The notes: generated from the sequence alone by a model not told the origin. DNA of 64,000 nt from Pseudidiomarina sp. CB1 (GCF_024752025.1 NZ_JANTPU010000001.1:682001-746000), one strand, 5' to 3'; numbered from the stretch's first letter, positions 46,053 to 55,955 are shown. Numbers and translations: made by a program.

Positions 46053-48673
46053 TGCTAATGAAGCGTTCAGTCGCTGACATTGCGTGGCCTGATCCCATTA
46101 CGGTGACGGCCGGGCGTGATTGTTTAACACGCTACCAAGATTGGTCGGCTGAAGCCTTTGTTACAGCCGATATCGAGAGTTTATTAACGGACCGCGCCGC
46201 CTTTATTGATGAACTGCTGCAACACTTGTGGCAACAACTCGCCTTACCTGAGCAGGGACTCGCACTTATCGCCGTCGGCGGTTACGGTCGTGGCACTTTA
46301 CACCCCCATTCTGATATTGATTTGCTGTTTCTTTTCCAAGGTGATTTAACGCCTACTACCGAAGAGCGCATTCGTCATTACATTCAGCTGCTTTGGGATT
46401 TGCGCTTGGACGTTGGCCACAGTGTCCGCACCATTGAAGATTGCGCCCGCGAAGCCAAAGCTGATGCCAGTGTCGCGACGAGCTTGCTCGAGCAACGGTT
46501 TATTGTTGGCGATGCCGACCAAGAACATGCGTTGCGGCAGTTTTTGCACACAGAATTTCCATGGAGCAGTGATCAGTTCTACCACGCCAAACTCGACGAG
46601 CAAAACCAACGTCACCTGCACTACCACGGCACGGCTTATAACCTTGAGCCGAACATCAAAAGCAGCCCCGGCGGCTTACGTGATATTCAAACCATTGGCT
46701 GGATTGCCAAGCGCCACTTCCACACCCAGAGTGATGAAAGTTTGGTCCAATACAACTTTATCAGTGCCGCAGAACTACTCGAATTGCGCGAATCGCAAGA
46801 GTTTTTGTGGCGGATCCGCTTTGCGCTGCATCTCGAAGCCGATAAAAAAGAAGATCGCTTACTCTTTGATTACCAACCCGCGGTTGCCGCTCGGTTAGGC
46901 TATAACGAATCTGGCAAAGCCGCTGTTGAAGCCATGATGAAGGACTTCTTTAATGCGATGGTCGGCGTCAGCGAGCTGAATGACATGTTATTGCAGTTTT
47001 TTGCGCAAACGATACTCAGCGACGCAAAAGATTTGCAACGCTACGCAATCGATGACCAGTTTAAGGTGCTTGGCGAGAGTATCGCTGCACAACACGATGA
47101 AGTGTTCCAAGATCCGCGCGCCCTACTCGATTTTTTCTTAGCGATCGCCGAGCATTCCGAGATTCGTTATGTGCGCGCGCACACTATTCGCTTGTTACGC
47201 AACGCAAGACGCGAGCTTACGCACCCGTTAAGCGATATCCCCGAATGTCGCGAGCGTTTCATGCAGCTGTTGCGCCATCCACGTGGTTGTGGCTTGGCCT
47301 TCAAACTTATGCACAAACACAAAATTTTGGCCCATTACTTACCACAATGGGCGCAAATCGTCGGACAGATGCAATTTGACTTGTTTCATGCCTACACCGT
47401 CGACGAACACACCTATCGTTTAGTGCGCAATTTGTATCGCTATAACAGCCCAGAAGCAGAAGAAGAATTTCCGCTTTGTGCCAAAATCATCGCTTCAATG
47501 GCTAAACCAGAGCTCCTCTATCTAGCGGGGATCTTTCATGACATCGCCAAGGGCCGCGGTGGTGATCATTCCGAGCTCGGCGAACATGACGCACGAAATT
47601 TTGGCTTACAACACGGACTTGATGAAGCAGATACCGATTTAGTTGCGTGGCTAGTACGGCAGCATTTATATATGTCGGTCACTGCGCAAAAACGCGACAT
47701 CCACGACCCCGAAGTCATTGAAGAATTTGCCAACAAAATCGACAATCAACAGCGACTCGACTACCTTTACTGCCTTACCGTTGCCGATATCCGCGCCACC
47801 AACAGCAGTCTGTGGAATAACTGGAAAGCGACGTTGCTGGAAAACTTGTATTTAGCGACCCAGCGCTATCTTGAACAACAACAGCCTTCACCACAGCGAG
47901 AAATGCGGCAACGCATCCACCAGCATCAACAACATGCCATGGCGCTTTTATTGAGCGCCGGTTTTGAGGTGCAAGAAATACAGGAACTCTGGTCGCGCTT
48001 CACTGCAGATTACTTTTTACGCCATCAACCTGAACAAATAGCTTGGCACTCACAATATATCTTGAATGTGAGTGACGATGACCTATTACCTCTTATTTTG
48101 GTTGGCGATGAGAACCGCCAAGGCACGACCGAGCTCTTTATTTATCACCTTGAACATGAACATTTGTTTGCCGAAGTTGCGGCGGTACTGGATCACCAAA
48201 ATTTAAGCATTCATGATGCCCAGATCCTTGCTACCCGTGACGGGTTTGTTATGGATACCTTCGTCGTCTTACAGGAAGACGGCGAACCATTGACCGATGC
48301 ACGCCGCATCGAAGCCTTGAAGCAAGAGCTACATGATGTGCTGCGCGGCCGGTCCACAGCGCCGAATACGCAACGGCGATTACCACGGCGCTTACGGAGT
48401 TTTCAGGTGAAGACCAAAGTGGAGTTCGTGCCTTCACGTAATGCGCGACGTACCGCATTTGAGTTGACCGCTCTTGATCGCCCTGGACTCGTTGCCCAAG
48501 TCGCCCGCGTATTACAGGAGCTTGACCTGAATATTCTAACCGCGAAAATATCCACCGTTGGCGAACAAGCCGAAGACTTATTTATTGTTGCGACGGAAGC
48601 AAATACCGCATTAGACGAGCAACAACGCATACAATTGCGTAAACAGATTATTGCCACACTAGATCATAATTAA
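46052..48673 (+). CDS. glnD: Bifunctional uridylyltransferase / uridylyl-removing enzyme GlnD
   Basis: Main nitrogen sensor: uridylylates PII (GlnB/GlnK) when glutamine is low and removes UMP when glutamine is high. The 873 residues show, in order, the nucleotidyltransferase motif GGYGRGTLHPHSDIDLLF (76-93, with Asp88 and Asp90), the PII-UTase helical part, the HD hydrolase domain with LAGIFHDIAKGRGGDHSE (about 490-507) and two C-terminal ACT domains that bind glutamine (from about 690; the second contains FELTALDRPGLVAQVARVL). Two ATGs at 46052 and 46058 are possible. It follows map directly and precedes dapD by 9 bp, as in E. coli. Confidence 0.96.
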   Translation: MLMKRSVADIAWPDPITVTAGRDCLTRYQDWSAEAFVTADIESLLTDRAAFIDELLQHLWQQLALPEQGLALIAVGGYGRGTLHPHSDIDLLFLFQGDLTPTTEERIRHYIQLLWDLRLDVGHSVRTIEDCAREAKADASVATSLLEQRFIVGDADQEHALRQFLHTEFPWSSDQFYHAKLDEQNQRHLHYHGTAYNLEPNIKSSPGGLRDIQTIGWIAKRHFHTQSDESLVQYNFISAAELLELRESQEFLWRIRFALHLEADKKEDRLLFDYQPAVAARLGYNESGKAAVEAMMKDFFNAMVGVSELNDMLLQFFAQTILSDAKDLQRYAIDDQFKVLGESIAAQHDEVFQDPRALLDFFLAIAEHSEIRYVRAHTIRLLRNARRELTHPLSDIPECRERFMQLLRHPRGCGLAFKLMHKHKILAHYLPQWAQIVGQMQFDLFHAYTVDEHTYRLVRNLYRYNSPEAEEEFPLCAKIIASMAKPELLYLAGIFHDIAKGRGGDHSELGEHDARNFGLQHGLDEADTDLVAWLVRQHLYMSVTAQKRDIHDPEVIEEFANKIDNQQRLDYLYCLTVADIRATNSSLWNNWKATLLENLYLATQRYLEQQQPSPQREMRQRIHQHQQHAMALLLSAGFEVQEIQELWSRFTADYFLRHQPEQIAWHSQYILNVSDDDLLPLILVGDENRQGTTELFIYHLEHEHLFAEVAAVLDHQNLSIHDAQILATRDGFVMDTFVVLQEDGEPLTDARRIEALKQELHDVLRGRSTAPNTQRRLPRRLRSFQVKTKVEFVPSRNARRTAFELTALDRPGLVAQVARVLQELDLNILTAKISTVGEQAEDLFIVATEANTALDEQQRIQLRKQIIATLDHN

Positions 48674-48682
48674 GGAATCCCC

Positions 48683-49507
48683 ATGAATAACTTAAAGGGC
48701 CGTATTGAAAGCGCCTTTGATAACCGTAATGAGCTTTCTCCGAAGCAGGTACCTGCGCAATTGCGCAAGGATCTCGAGCAGGTCATCGAAGCCATCGACC
48801 AAGGCGAGCTGCGTGTGGCGGAACCTAAAGATGGTCAATGGGTGGTCAATGAATGGCTGAAGAAAGCAGTGCTCTTGTCATTCCGAATCAATGATAACCA
48901 TCTAATGAATGGCGGTGAAACCCGCTTTTTCGACAAAGTTGACAGTAAATTCATTGGCTACGATGACGCCCGTTTCCGCGCCGAAGGAATGCGTGTGGTG
49001 CCGCCAGCGATGGTACGTAAAGGCGCCTTTATCGGCCGTAATGTTGTCTTGATGCCGTCCTACGTGAATATTGGCGCATTTGTTGACGAAGGTACCATGG
49101 TCGATACGTGGGCAACCGTTGGCTCTTGCGCACAAATTGGCAAAAACGTCCATTTGTCTGGCGGTGTGGGTATAGGTGGCGTGTTAGAACCATTGCAAGC
49201 CAACCCCACCATCATTGAAGACAACTGTTTCATTGGTGCCCGTTCGGAAATCGTCGAAGGCGTTATCGTCGAACGAGGCGCGGTGATCTCAATGGGCGTT
49301 TACATTGGTCAAAGTACTCGTATTTATGACCGAGAAACCGGTGAAATCCATTACGGCCGCGTCCCCGCTGGTGCTGTTGTGGTACCTGGAACACTACCAA
49401 GTGCAGACGGCAGTTACAGCCTCTATGCGGCAATCATCGTGAAGAAAGTTGACGAAAAAACACGCGCGAAAGTAGGTATCAACGAATTGCTACGCGCCGC
49501 CGAGTAA
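48683..49507 (+). CDS. dapD: Tetrahydrodipicolinate N-succinyltransferase DapD
   Basis: Succinyl-CoA-dependent acylation of tetrahydrodipicolinate in the succinylase route to diaminopimelate and lysine. The 274-residue protein has a helical N-terminal domain (about 1-100) and a left-handed beta-helix of hexapeptide repeats (about 105-220) with [20 protein letters not shown] and [19 protein letters not shown] as signatures. It is the last gene of map-glnD-dapD, with AAGGAATCCCC before its ATG. Its final 18 bp overlap the 3' end of the convergent truC gene. Length equals that of E. coli DapD. Confidence 0.97.
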   Translation: MNNLKGRIESAFDNRNELSPKQVPAQLRKDLEQVIEAIDQGELRVAEPKDGQWVVNEWLKKAVLLSFRINDNHLMNGGETRFFDKVDSKFIGYDDARFRAEGMRVVPPAMVRKGAFIGRNVVLMPSYVNIGAFVDEGTMVDTWATVGSCAQIGKNVHLSGGVGIGGVLEPLQANPTIIEDNCFIGARSEIVEGVIVERGAVISMGVYIGQSTRIYDRETGEIHYGRVPAGAVVVPGTLPSADGSYSLYAAIIVKKVDEKTRAKVGINELLRAAE

Positions 49508-50233
49508 ACGTTGATCAAGTGCATCTACAGCATTAAACGCACATAAAAAATCTTGAGGAACAGGCAATTGTAACGCAACTGTCTGTTTTGTGTGAGGGTG
49601 CTGAAAAGTAAGTCCGGTCGCGGCAAGCAGTAGTCGATGACAGCCAAAATGCTCACGAAAGAACTTATTGTGGCGACCGTCACCATGATGCGTGTCGCCC
49701 ACAATCGGATGGCGCAAATGCGCCATGTGGCGGCGTAGTTGATGTTTACGTCCAGTTTGGGGCTGTAATTCCATCAGTGAGTAACGACTTGTTTGATGTT
49801 TTTTGCTGACGGCGTAGGGCAACTCGACTTGGCGCAAACAACGATAAGCCGTTATCGCAGGCTGCGCCGCTTTATCTTGATCTGCATATTTATCAGCAAT
49901 TTTATCCAGCTCCTCACGCAACGGGTAATCCAAAACACCGTCAGCAAGATAGCCGCGAACCACGGCATGGTAACGCTTTTCAACCCGCCGTTCAGTAAAC
50001 TCAGCCGTTAATGCTCGAGCCGTGTCCGCAGCTTTGGCAAACAGCAGCAGACCAGAAGTAGGACGATCTAAGCGGTGAGCGGGAAAAACATGTTGACCGA
50101 TTTGATCGCGTAGCTTTTGCAACGCGAATTCACGCGCATCCTTGGCCAACCAACTACGATGGACTAAAAGACCACTCGGCTTGTCGATGACAATTAAATG
50201 CTCGTCTTCAAAAACAACATTTAAATCAGACAT
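49490..50233 (-). CDS. truC: tRNA pseudouridine(65) synthase TruC
   Basis: Makes pseudouridine at position 65 of tRNA-Ile1 and tRNA-Asp. The protein (247 residues from ATG 50233) is of the RluA family: the catalytic Asp56 lies in [16 protein letters not shown], preceded by [15 protein letters not shown] and followed by [20 protein letters not shown] (about 165-184). The ATG overlaps the yqcC stop by 8 bp; an open frame 15 codons longer runs into yqcC. Order yqcC-truC is conserved with E. coli, which separates it from other RluA-type enzymes. Its 3' end overlaps dapD. Confidence 0.93.
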   Translation of the reverse strand: MSDLNVVFEDEHLIVIDKPSGLLVHRSWLAKDAREFALQKLRDQIGQHVFPAHRLDRPTSGLLLFAKAADTARALTAEFTERRVEKRYHAVVRGYLADGVLDYPLREELDKIADKYADQDKAAQPAITAYRCLRQVELPYAVSKKHQTSRYSLMELQPQTGRKHQLRRHMAHLRHPIVGDTHHGDGRHNKFFREHFGCHRLLLAATGLTFQHPHTKQTVALQLPVPQDFLCAFNAVDALDQRLLGGA

Positions 50234-50570
50234 CTTCGGCGAGTGGATCGGCACCGCTGAGTACGACATCAAATTCACGTAGAATCGTGATCAAACCTTC
50301 ATGGTTTTCCAATTCATGACGATACACATGAGCTGCCATGGGACTTACTGCAATATTCTGCGGCAACGGATGTTCACCATCGATCATATCCCACATGCGC
50401 GGCAGCATGATAAACTGCAACCATTGATGAAAATCGAGTTTATCAACCGCAAACGGCTCGCTGCTTTGCAGCTCATGCGGCGCGGGACAATCGTTTTGCC
50501 ATAACCCTAAGCAATTTAACTCTGCTTCAAGGCGCTCGAGTAAACGTGCTGCACGTTGTCGTTGGTCCAT
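50226..50570 (-). CDS. yqcC: YqcC family protein (DUF446)
   Basis: Conserved small cytoplasmic protein of unknown function. From ATG 50570 (GGAGG five bases before it) the product has 114 residues, largely helical. Signature stretches are ALLERLEAEL-like RLLERLEAELNCLGLW at the start, FAVDKLDFHQWLQFIMLPRMWDMIDG in the middle (residues 40-65) and PLPQNIAVSPMAAHVYRH. It overlaps truC, matching the yqcC-truC pair of E. coli. The family is a small helical bundle; a link to tRNA modification is only suggested by its neighbour. It is divergent from the DUF3549 gene. Confidence 0.9.
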   Translation of the reverse strand: MDQRQRAARLLERLEAELNCLGLWQNDCPAPHELQSSEPFAVDKLDFHQWLQFIMLPRMWDMIDGEHPLPQNIAVSPMAAHVYRHELENHEGLITILREFDVVLSGADPLAEDV

Positions 50571-50643
50571 CACTACCTCCACGACCATTTAATCGTTATA
50601 ATGGCGCACATCTTTCAGCAAAATGTCCTGTGATGCAAGTCTA

Positions 50644-51681
50644 ATGAGCATTTCTACCCTCTCGCAATTATTACGTGAAAGTCAAAGTGACTACCTTTGT
50701 TATGACCTTGGCCGCCGTGTACAAGCGATTCATACCACTGAATTCAATGCTATAGAGCGCCAACAAGCGCCCTATCCTTACCCAGTTCAAGGACACGCGT
50801 GTTTTGCGTTAATTTTCTGGCCGCAGCTGAGCAACCAAGAGCAAGAGCCATTTTTATGGTTTCTGAAATTTCCGCTTGATGAGCGCGGACTGCTCGAACA
50901 GGCAGCAGTGCAAGAATACCTTACCTCGGTGATCACTTTGCTTGGTCAGCAAGTCACCCACGCCTTAACCGAGGAACAAGAGCAACAACTCCAGCAAAGT
51001 CCTTATTTGTTTACTCCAGCCGAAGAGAAACGTGCAGCGCTTCACGCGCAACTTAGTTTACGTTGGCAGCGGCAGCCTTCGGTTCATTTTGAGCTGGCGC
51101 AGACCGCGCTGGCGCAACCTGAACATTGGCAGCAAGTTGGGGTGCAAGGGCTACATGATGTCGCGGCACGTTTAGCGGAATTGCCGACCACCCAAACCGC
51201 GCTTCTTGAGCACTTTGACAATTACCCGGCGCCCTTGCGGCAAGCCACCGCCATCGCGCTCGAACATCAACAGTTGCCTACTTCGTTGACGACTGCTTTA
51301 GCAGCAAAAGTCGCTAACCTGACCGCCGGAGATGTTCGCGCTGATCTACTGCGAAGCCTAGCTGGTAGCGCTACTACCGAAGCGGTTCAACAGGCTGTTC
51401 AGCAAGTTCTTGCCAACGCCAGTGTTGACGAATGTGTCATCTGTTGCGCCCGTTTGTGGCAAGCTTTTGACCCGTTGTACACTCCTCATCTAAAGCTAGA
51501 ACTATTGCTCATGGCACTTGCCCAGCATGATGACAAGATTTTTGCGGCATTAGTCACTGACCTCTTGCGCCTGCCAATGTTGCGGCCTCACCTGCTTGTG
51601 ACCTTGCAACGCGATGACTTAGCGCAGCCGATTCGTCAGGCATGGCAAGGTTTTATTCATGGAGCTACACATGCTAAGTGA
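50644..51681 (+). CDS. Conserved unknown protein, DUF3549 family
   Basis: No biochemical role is known. From ATG 50644 the protein has 345 residues and no signal peptide. The first 130 residues are mixed (YLCYDLGRRVQAIHTTEFNAIE, the tyrosine-proline-rich YPYPVQGHACFALIFWP and FLWFLKFPLDERGLLEQAA). From about residue 150 onwards it is alpha-helical with HEAT-like repeat units (VQGLHDVAARLAELP, PLRQATAIALEHQQLP, ADLLRSLAGSATTEAVQQAV), suggesting a scaffold. It overlaps the following DUF3301 gene by 11 bp. An upstream in-frame ATG 21 bases earlier is possible. The family is restricted to gammaproteobacteria as far as I recall. Confidence 0.8.
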   Translation: MSISTLSQLLRESQSDYLCYDLGRRVQAIHTTEFNAIERQQAPYPYPVQGHACFALIFWPQLSNQEQEPFLWFLKFPLDERGLLEQAAVQEYLTSVITLLGQQVTHALTEEQEQQLQQSPYLFTPAEEKRAALHAQLSLRWQRQPSVHFELAQTALAQPEHWQQVGVQGLHDVAARLAELPTTQTALLEHFDNYPAPLRQATAIALEHQQLPTSLTTALAAKVANLTAGDVRADLLRSLAGSATTEAVQQAVQQVLANASVDECVICCARLWQAFDPLYTPHLKLELLLMALAQHDDKIFAALVTDLLRLPMLRPHLLVTLQRDDLAQPIRQAWQGFIHGATHAK

Positions 51682-51979
51682 TGCGATCGTACTGATCGCA
51701 GTTGGCTTTATTGCTTTGTTGTTTTGGCAAGGACGTCGCCAAGCGGAGCTTGCCCGTGGTCATGCTCAGCGCTATTGCCAACAACACCAACTGCAGTTTC
51801 TCGATATCGCTTGGCAAGGGGGGAAATTCACCCGTGCAGGCCGTCATTGGGGGTGGTTGAGTCGCTACCAATTTGCCTTTAGCAGCGACCGTGAACATCG
51901 GTATGAAGGGGAAATCACCATGCTGAATTTGCGCCTACAAAAAGTCGATACCCCAGTCTATCGCTTACCAGACGATTGA
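51671..51979 (+). CDS. Small membrane-anchored protein, DUF3301 family
   Basis: Function unknown. The 102-residue product (ATG 51671, GGAG seven bases upstream) has one N-terminal membrane helix (about 3-20, DAIVLIAVGFIALLFWQ) followed by a basic cytoplasmic domain with QRYCQQHQLQFLDIAWQ and RYQFAFSSDREHRYEGEIT. The spacing of aromatic and charged residues is typical of the DUF3301 family. It overlaps the DUF3549 gene by 11 bp, so the two are probably made together. Its last 22 bp overlap the convergent Mpo1-like gene. Confidence 0.82.
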   Translation: MLSDAIVLIAVGFIALLFWQGRRQAELARGHAQRYCQQHQLQFLDIAWQGGKFTRAGRHWGWLSRYQFAFSSDREHRYEGEITMLNLRLQKVDTPVYRLPDD

Positions 51980-52290
51980 GACTTACCGCCGCCGAATAAG
52001 CGCGCCCAGAATTCGGCGTACATTACCCAGTCTCCCAACAGGGAATACCAAGGGTGTTTAAATGTGGCGGGTTTATTATGCTCAAAAAAGAAATGGCCGA
52101 TCCAAGCAAAGCCATAACCTGCGACTGGGATCCACAGCAACCAAAGCCACTGCTGAAAAACGATCGCCGCGGCAATAATCAAAAACACCAAGGTACTACC
52201 AATATAGTGCGTGGCGCGACAACGCGGGTCACTGTGTTCAGCTAGGTAATACGGGTAAAATTCGCGAAACGAATGAAATGTTTTAGCCAT
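51958..52290 (-). CDS. Mpo1-like (DUF962) membrane protein
   Basis: Relative of yeast Mpo1, an iron(II)-dependent dioxygenase in fatty acid alpha-oxidation. From ATG 52290 (GAGG upstream; the longer frame is unlikely) it has 110 residues: FREFYPYYLAEHSDPRCRATH (residues 8-28), two membrane helices (about 33-48 and 50-66) and FFFEHNKPATFKHPWYSLLGDW. Histidines 19, 28, 66, 71 and 79 occupy the conserved family positions that bind metal. It overlaps the GNAT gene stop by 8 bp. Substrate in bacteria is unknown; a 2-hydroxy fatty acid is a guess from yeast. Confidence 0.85.
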   Translation of the reverse strand: MAKTFHSFREFYPYYLAEHSDPRCRATHYIGSTLVFLIIAAAIVFQQWLWLLWIPVAGYGFAWIGHFFFEHNKPATFKHPWYSLLGDWVMYAEFWARLFGGGKSQSSGKR

Positions 52291-52951
52291 GCGCCACCTC
52301 AGTTGTTGTTGCGGGAGCAAAAAAAAGCTCACCACTTACGGCACCAATCTGTAATGTATTCACTCGCTTAAAACCATGGGTTGCAAACAGGTTTTCATGG
52401 TGTGGCTGCGTAATGAGTACAGCGATACCTTGTGATTGCGGGGCATCTTCGGGTGCCTGTTGCGCCGCGCGCACCAACATATCACCCCAGCCTTGCTGCT
52501 GATAACGCGGATTGACCGCAATAAACGCCAACATATGGTAATTCTCTAAACCCAGTTCTTGAGCGATCGCAGCTTGGATAATTTCTTCTTTTTCCACCAA
52601 TTGCTTGGTACTTACGTAACCCGCGGTAAGCAGCATCTTCAAACGCCAATGCCAGTAGCGGCCTGGCCCAAAGCTTTTCCCGGGCTCGGTGAGACAAACC
52701 ACACCAAGCAGACTGTCGCCATCAAACAATCCGATCATCGGCTGATCGGCCTCCCAAAACGCATGTAACTCTTCCCGAATGGCAGCCCGAAGGCGTTTTT
52801 CATAATCTACTTTTTCGGCCTGAAACAACGACATAAGCAGCTCGTCGTCATGATATGCGAGATACAGCAATGAAGCTGCGTATTTTAGGTCTTCCGCCAC
52901 TAAATAGCGCAGTTCACCTTGGAGTTCGATAGCGGTAGCTGTTGTTGTCAT
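52283..52951 (-). CDS. GNAT family N-acetyltransferase
   Basis: Acetyl-CoA-dependent acyltransferase of unknown substrate. From ATG 52951 (AAGGGAG seven bases upstream) it has 222 residues. The acetyl-CoA site is in the C-terminal half: HMLAFIAVNPRYQQQGWGDMLV, with the Q-x-x-G-x-G type motif (QQQGWGDML, about residues 153-161), and ENLFATHGFKRVNTLQIG near the end (about 190-208). The N-terminal half is longer than in the shortest GNATs. It is in tandem with the Mpo1-like gene (8-bp overlap), so both are likely co-expressed. A role in small-molecule or polyamine acetylation cannot be chosen. Confidence 0.85.
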   Translation of the reverse strand: MTTTATAIELQGELRYLVAEDLKYAASLLYLAYHDDELLMSLFQAEKVDYEKRLRAAIREELHAFWEADQPMIGLFDGDSLLGVVCLTEPGKSFGPGRYWHWRLKMLLTAGYVSTKQLVEKEEIIQAAIAQELGLENYHMLAFIAVNPRYQQQGWGDMLVRAAQQAPEDAPQSQGIAVLITQPHHENLFATHGFKRVNTLQIGAVSGELFFAPATTTEVAHG

Positions 52952-53009
52952 TTTATGCTCCCTTACCCAAGTTGTGCTCAACTTATGTTGGCAATCTAGT
53001 GCTTACAAA

Positions 53010-53579
53010 TTAGCCCATCGCCGTTGGGTTTTCTACCACTCTCGGAGTAGATTCACTTAAAAAGTCTGCTAAGCTCTCGGCTAAAGTTTCATGATGCGGC
53101 TTACCGACGAACTCCAAGCCCACGGCACCCGTTGCATTATCTAACGTAATGAGCAAGTCTTCAGACTCTTCCGCTAAGCCCAAGAACAGTGTAATCGGTT
53201 GTTTCAAACGCCGCTTCATCAGAACATGCCCCGCTTGGTTCGCCAACATACGCTCGGCATCTTCGGCGCAGTGCATGTGCAAAAGCCATAGCGGATGTTG
53301 CTGCCACAACACGGCTAAATCGGCACTATACCAACGCGAAAAATAGGCTTTAAAGTCCTCATGGAAGGGTTCTTCAAGCGCATTCATGAGATCAGTAAAG
53401 TCGAGCGCTTCAGCTTGCCTTACGGGCTGCCAACGCACCGTGTCATCATTGCGTACAGCGCCTAGATAGATAGGTGCTTGCCATTCGTCGTTGGCTTCGG
53501 TGACCAAGGCGACATCGGCGTCTTGGTAAGCTTGTTGATAACGTTGAATAAGATCGTCTAATGCTACAGTGATCGTCAT
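53010..53579 (-). CDS. syd: SecY-interacting protein Syd
   Basis: Cytosolic-face protein that binds SecY and may check or remove faulty translocons. The 189 residues share with E. coli Syd the pattern VRWQPVRQ, DFKAYFSRWYSADL, HCAEDAERMLANQAGHVLMKRRLKQPITLFLGLAEES and the C-terminal ESLADFLSES. It lies directly divergent from queF; in E. coli syd and queF are also neighbours, and truC-yqcC is next to them, which supports the assignment despite modest sequence conservation. It is about 58 bp upstream of the GNAT gene in the same direction, so the latter may be co-transcribed. Confidence 0.85.
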   Translation of the reverse strand: MTITVALDDLIQRYQQAYQDADVALVTEANDEWQAPIYLGAVRNDDTVRWQPVRQAEALDFTDLMNALEEPFHEDFKAYFSRWYSADLAVLWQQHPLWLLHMHCAEDAERMLANQAGHVLMKRRLKQPITLFLGLAEESEDLLITLDNATGAVGLEFVGKPHHETLAESLADFLSESTPRVVENPTAMG

Positions 53580-53705
53580 GAATAGCTCTCGCGTAAAGAG
53601 TCAGCACACAAACTAGCATCTAGGTTGTGCTGGCGGTACAATGTCCGACTGGCTGAACGACAAGCCGGATACGAAACTCGCAGTTTAACAAGGTATACGA
53701 TTGCA

Positions 53706-54548
53706 ATGAAGCACAGTTCTGCTGAACACCCCCTCGCCCACCTTAACTTGGGCCAAGCCACCGCTTATCCTGAACGTTATGATGCAAGCTTGCTGCAGGC
53801 AGTGCCACGGCAACTGAATCGTACTCCGATAGGTATTTTGGCAGGTGCAGCTTTACCTTTTAAAGGTACCGATTATTGGACGGGTTACGAACTGTCGTGG
53901 TTACAGCAAAACGGTTTACCACAGGTTGCGATTGGCTATTTTGAAGTCCCTGCAGATAGCCCCAATTTAATTGAATCGAAATCATTCAAGCTGTATTTAA
54001 ACAGCTTCAATGCCAGTCGTTGGGAAACCTGGGACGACGTTCAACAAACTTTAAGTCGTGACTTAACTGAGTGTGCTGGTGCTCCGGTAACGGTGCACTT
54101 GCACCCCTTACATGCGAAACAGCATCAGATTGGCCATTGGCATGCCACCTCGATCGACGACACCGACGTCAGTATTGATTGTTACGATTACAATCCTGAG
54201 TTATTACAACCAGCAAGTCATGAACATGTCACGGAAACGCTCTACACTGACTTATTGAAATCGAACTGTTTGATCACCAACCAACCTGATTGGGGATCGC
54301 TTTTTATTCATTATCGCGGGCAAGCCATCGACCACGCCAGTTTGCTGCGCTATATTGTTTCGTTTCGCAACCATAACGAGTTCCATGAACAATGCGTCGA
54401 ACGTATATTCATGGATCTTAGCCAACGCTTAGCTATTGAACAACTGAGCGTCTATGCGCGTTACACGCGCCGAGGTGGACTGGACATTAATCCATTCCGC
54501 TCGAACTTTGAGGCGGCTCCGAACATGAACAGATTGAGTCGTCAGTAA
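53706..54548 (+). CDS. queF: NADPH-dependent 7-cyano-7-deazaguanine reductase QueF (type II)
   Basis: Reduces preQ0 to preQ1 in queuosine tRNA modification. From ATG 53706 the protein has 280 residues, close to the 282 of E. coli QueF; the frame is open 27 codons upstream without family match. The nucleophile Cys188 is in [15 protein letters not shown], and the substrate-binding [13 protein letters not shown] lies at 90-102, the arrangement typical of the two-domain type II enzyme. AAGG precedes the start at a somewhat long distance. It is divergent from syd and precedes ppnN by 32 bp. Confidence 0.95.
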   Translation: MKHSSAEHPLAHLNLGQATAYPERYDASLLQAVPRQLNRTPIGILAGAALPFKGTDYWTGYELSWLQQNGLPQVAIGYFEVPADSPNLIESKSFKLYLNSFNASRWETWDDVQQTLSRDLTECAGAPVTVHLHPLHAKQHQIGHWHATSIDDTDVSIDCYDYNPELLQPASHEHVTETLYTDLLKSNCLITNQPDWGSLFIHYRGQAIDHASLLRYIVSFRNHNEFHEQCVERIFMDLSQRLAIEQLSVYARYTRRGGLDINPFRSNFEAAPNMNRLSRQ

Positions 54549-54580
54549 GCAAGAGAAGATAAAGAAGGAACGACAACAGA

Positions 54581-55936
54581 ATGAGAATTACTATTTCTCC
54601 ACGGGGCAGCATGAGCCTGCTCTCACAATTGGAAATTGACCGTTTACAACAATCTAGTGACGAACAACTCTATCGACTTTTTCGCAATTGTTGCTTAGCT
54701 GTGCTGAATGCCGGAAGCAACACCGACAGTAGTGAAGAAATTTTTAATAAATACGAAGACTTTGACGTTAATGTCATTAAGTGTGAACGTGGTGTCCAGC
54801 TTGAGCTGGTCAACCCTCCGGAAGAAGCCTTTGTTGATGGCAAGCTGATCGCAGGTATGCAAGAGTTAGTCGAAGCAGTCTTGCGTGACATACTCTTTAC
54901 CGGTGAACGGTACAATGCGCAAACCTTAGATAGTGCAGATACTCACACACTTACCCATGTGGTCTTCGATATTTTGCGTAATGCGCAAGTGGTTCAACCT
55001 AACTTAGAACCTAATATGATTGTCTGTTGGGGTGGTCACTCGATCAATGAAATTGAGTACAAATACACCAAAGAAGTTGGCTATCACTTAGGTCTACGTG
55101 CGCTTAATATCTGCACAGGCTGTGGCCCTGGTGCTATGAAAGGTCCAATGAAAGGTGCCACCATCGGTCATGCCAAACAGCGTATCGCCGACGGTCGCTA
55201 CTTAGGTTTTACTGAACCGGGGATCATTGCCGCCGAACCGCCGAATCCTATCGTCAACGAGCTGGTGATCATGCCAGATATCGAAAAGCGCTTAGAAGCG
55301 TTTGTACGCTGTGCCCATGGTATCGTGATCTTCCCTGGTGGTGCTGGTACTGCAGAAGAATTGCTTTATATTCTCGGCATTTTAATGCACCCAGCCAACG
55401 ACAAACAGGTCTTCCCTCTGGTATTGACGGGGCCAGCGAGTAGCAAAGGTTACTTTGAAGCGATTGACGACTTTGTCGTCGCCACTTTGGGCGAAGAAGC
55501 ACGCAAGCTCTACACCATCATTATTGATGATCCGGTAGCGGTGGCGCGTCACATGAGCACCGCTACCCACGACGTGAAAGAGTATCGTCGCGAAACCGGT
55601 GATTCATACTGCTTTAACTGGACCCTACACATTGATGAGCCCTTCCAACGGCCATTTGCACCCACCCACGAAAACGTGGCAAATTTGAACTTACACCGTG
55701 AACAAGAGCCTCAGCTGCTTGCCGCTGACTTGCGTCGTGCCTTCTCGGCTATCGTTGCAGGTAACGTCAAAGATGAAGGTATTCGAGCCATTCGTGCTAA
55801 TGGCGTGTTTGAAATTCACGGCGAAAAAGAGATGATGCGGAAGCTCGACGTGTTGTTGCAGGCATTCGTCGAACAAGGGCGGATGAAACTACCTGGTTCG
55901 GTCTATCATCCTTGTTATCGAGTTATTACGGATTAA
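54581..55936 (+). CDS. ppnN: Nucleotide 5'-monophosphate nucleosidase PpnN (YgdH)
   Basis: Splits pyrimidine and purine nucleoside monophosphates into base and ribose 5-phosphate; in E. coli stimulated by (p)ppGpp. The 451 residues start [20 protein letters not shown], in line with E. coli PpnN, and include a LOG-like Rossmann core with [20 protein letters not shown] (about 182-201) and [21 protein letters not shown] (about 250-270). These match the GGxGTxxE phosphoribohydrolase signature. It follows queF, the E. coli order. The relA product in the same window could link it to alarmone control, but only by analogy with E. coli. Confidence 0.95.
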   Translation: MRITISPRGSMSLLSQLEIDRLQQSSDEQLYRLFRNCCLAVLNAGSNTDSSEEIFNKYEDFDVNVIKCERGVQLELVNPPEEAFVDGKLIAGMQELVEAVLRDILFTGERYNAQTLDSADTHTLTHVVFDILRNAQVVQPNLEPNMIVCWGGHSINEIEYKYTKEVGYHLGLRALNICTGCGPGAMKGPMKGATIGHAKQRIADGRYLGFTEPGIIAAEPPNPIVNELVIMPDIEKRLEAFVRCAHGIVIFPGGAGTAEELLYILGILMHPANDKQVFPLVLTGPASSKGYFEAIDDFVVATLGEEARKLYTIIIDDPVAVARHMSTATHDVKEYRRETGDSYCFNWTLHIDEPFQRPFAPTHENVANLNLHREQEPQLLAADLRRAFSAIVAGNVKDEGIRAIRANGVFEIHGEKEMMRKLDVLLQAFVEQGRMKLPGSVYHPCYRVITD

Positions 55937-55955
55937 GCATCAGCGAGGCGCAGTT

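Noticed and set aside
53580-53705. Promoters between syd and queF
   Set aside because: TACAAT at 53637-53642 lacks a convincing -35 partner on either strand; the 126-bp gap probably holds promoters but I cannot place them.
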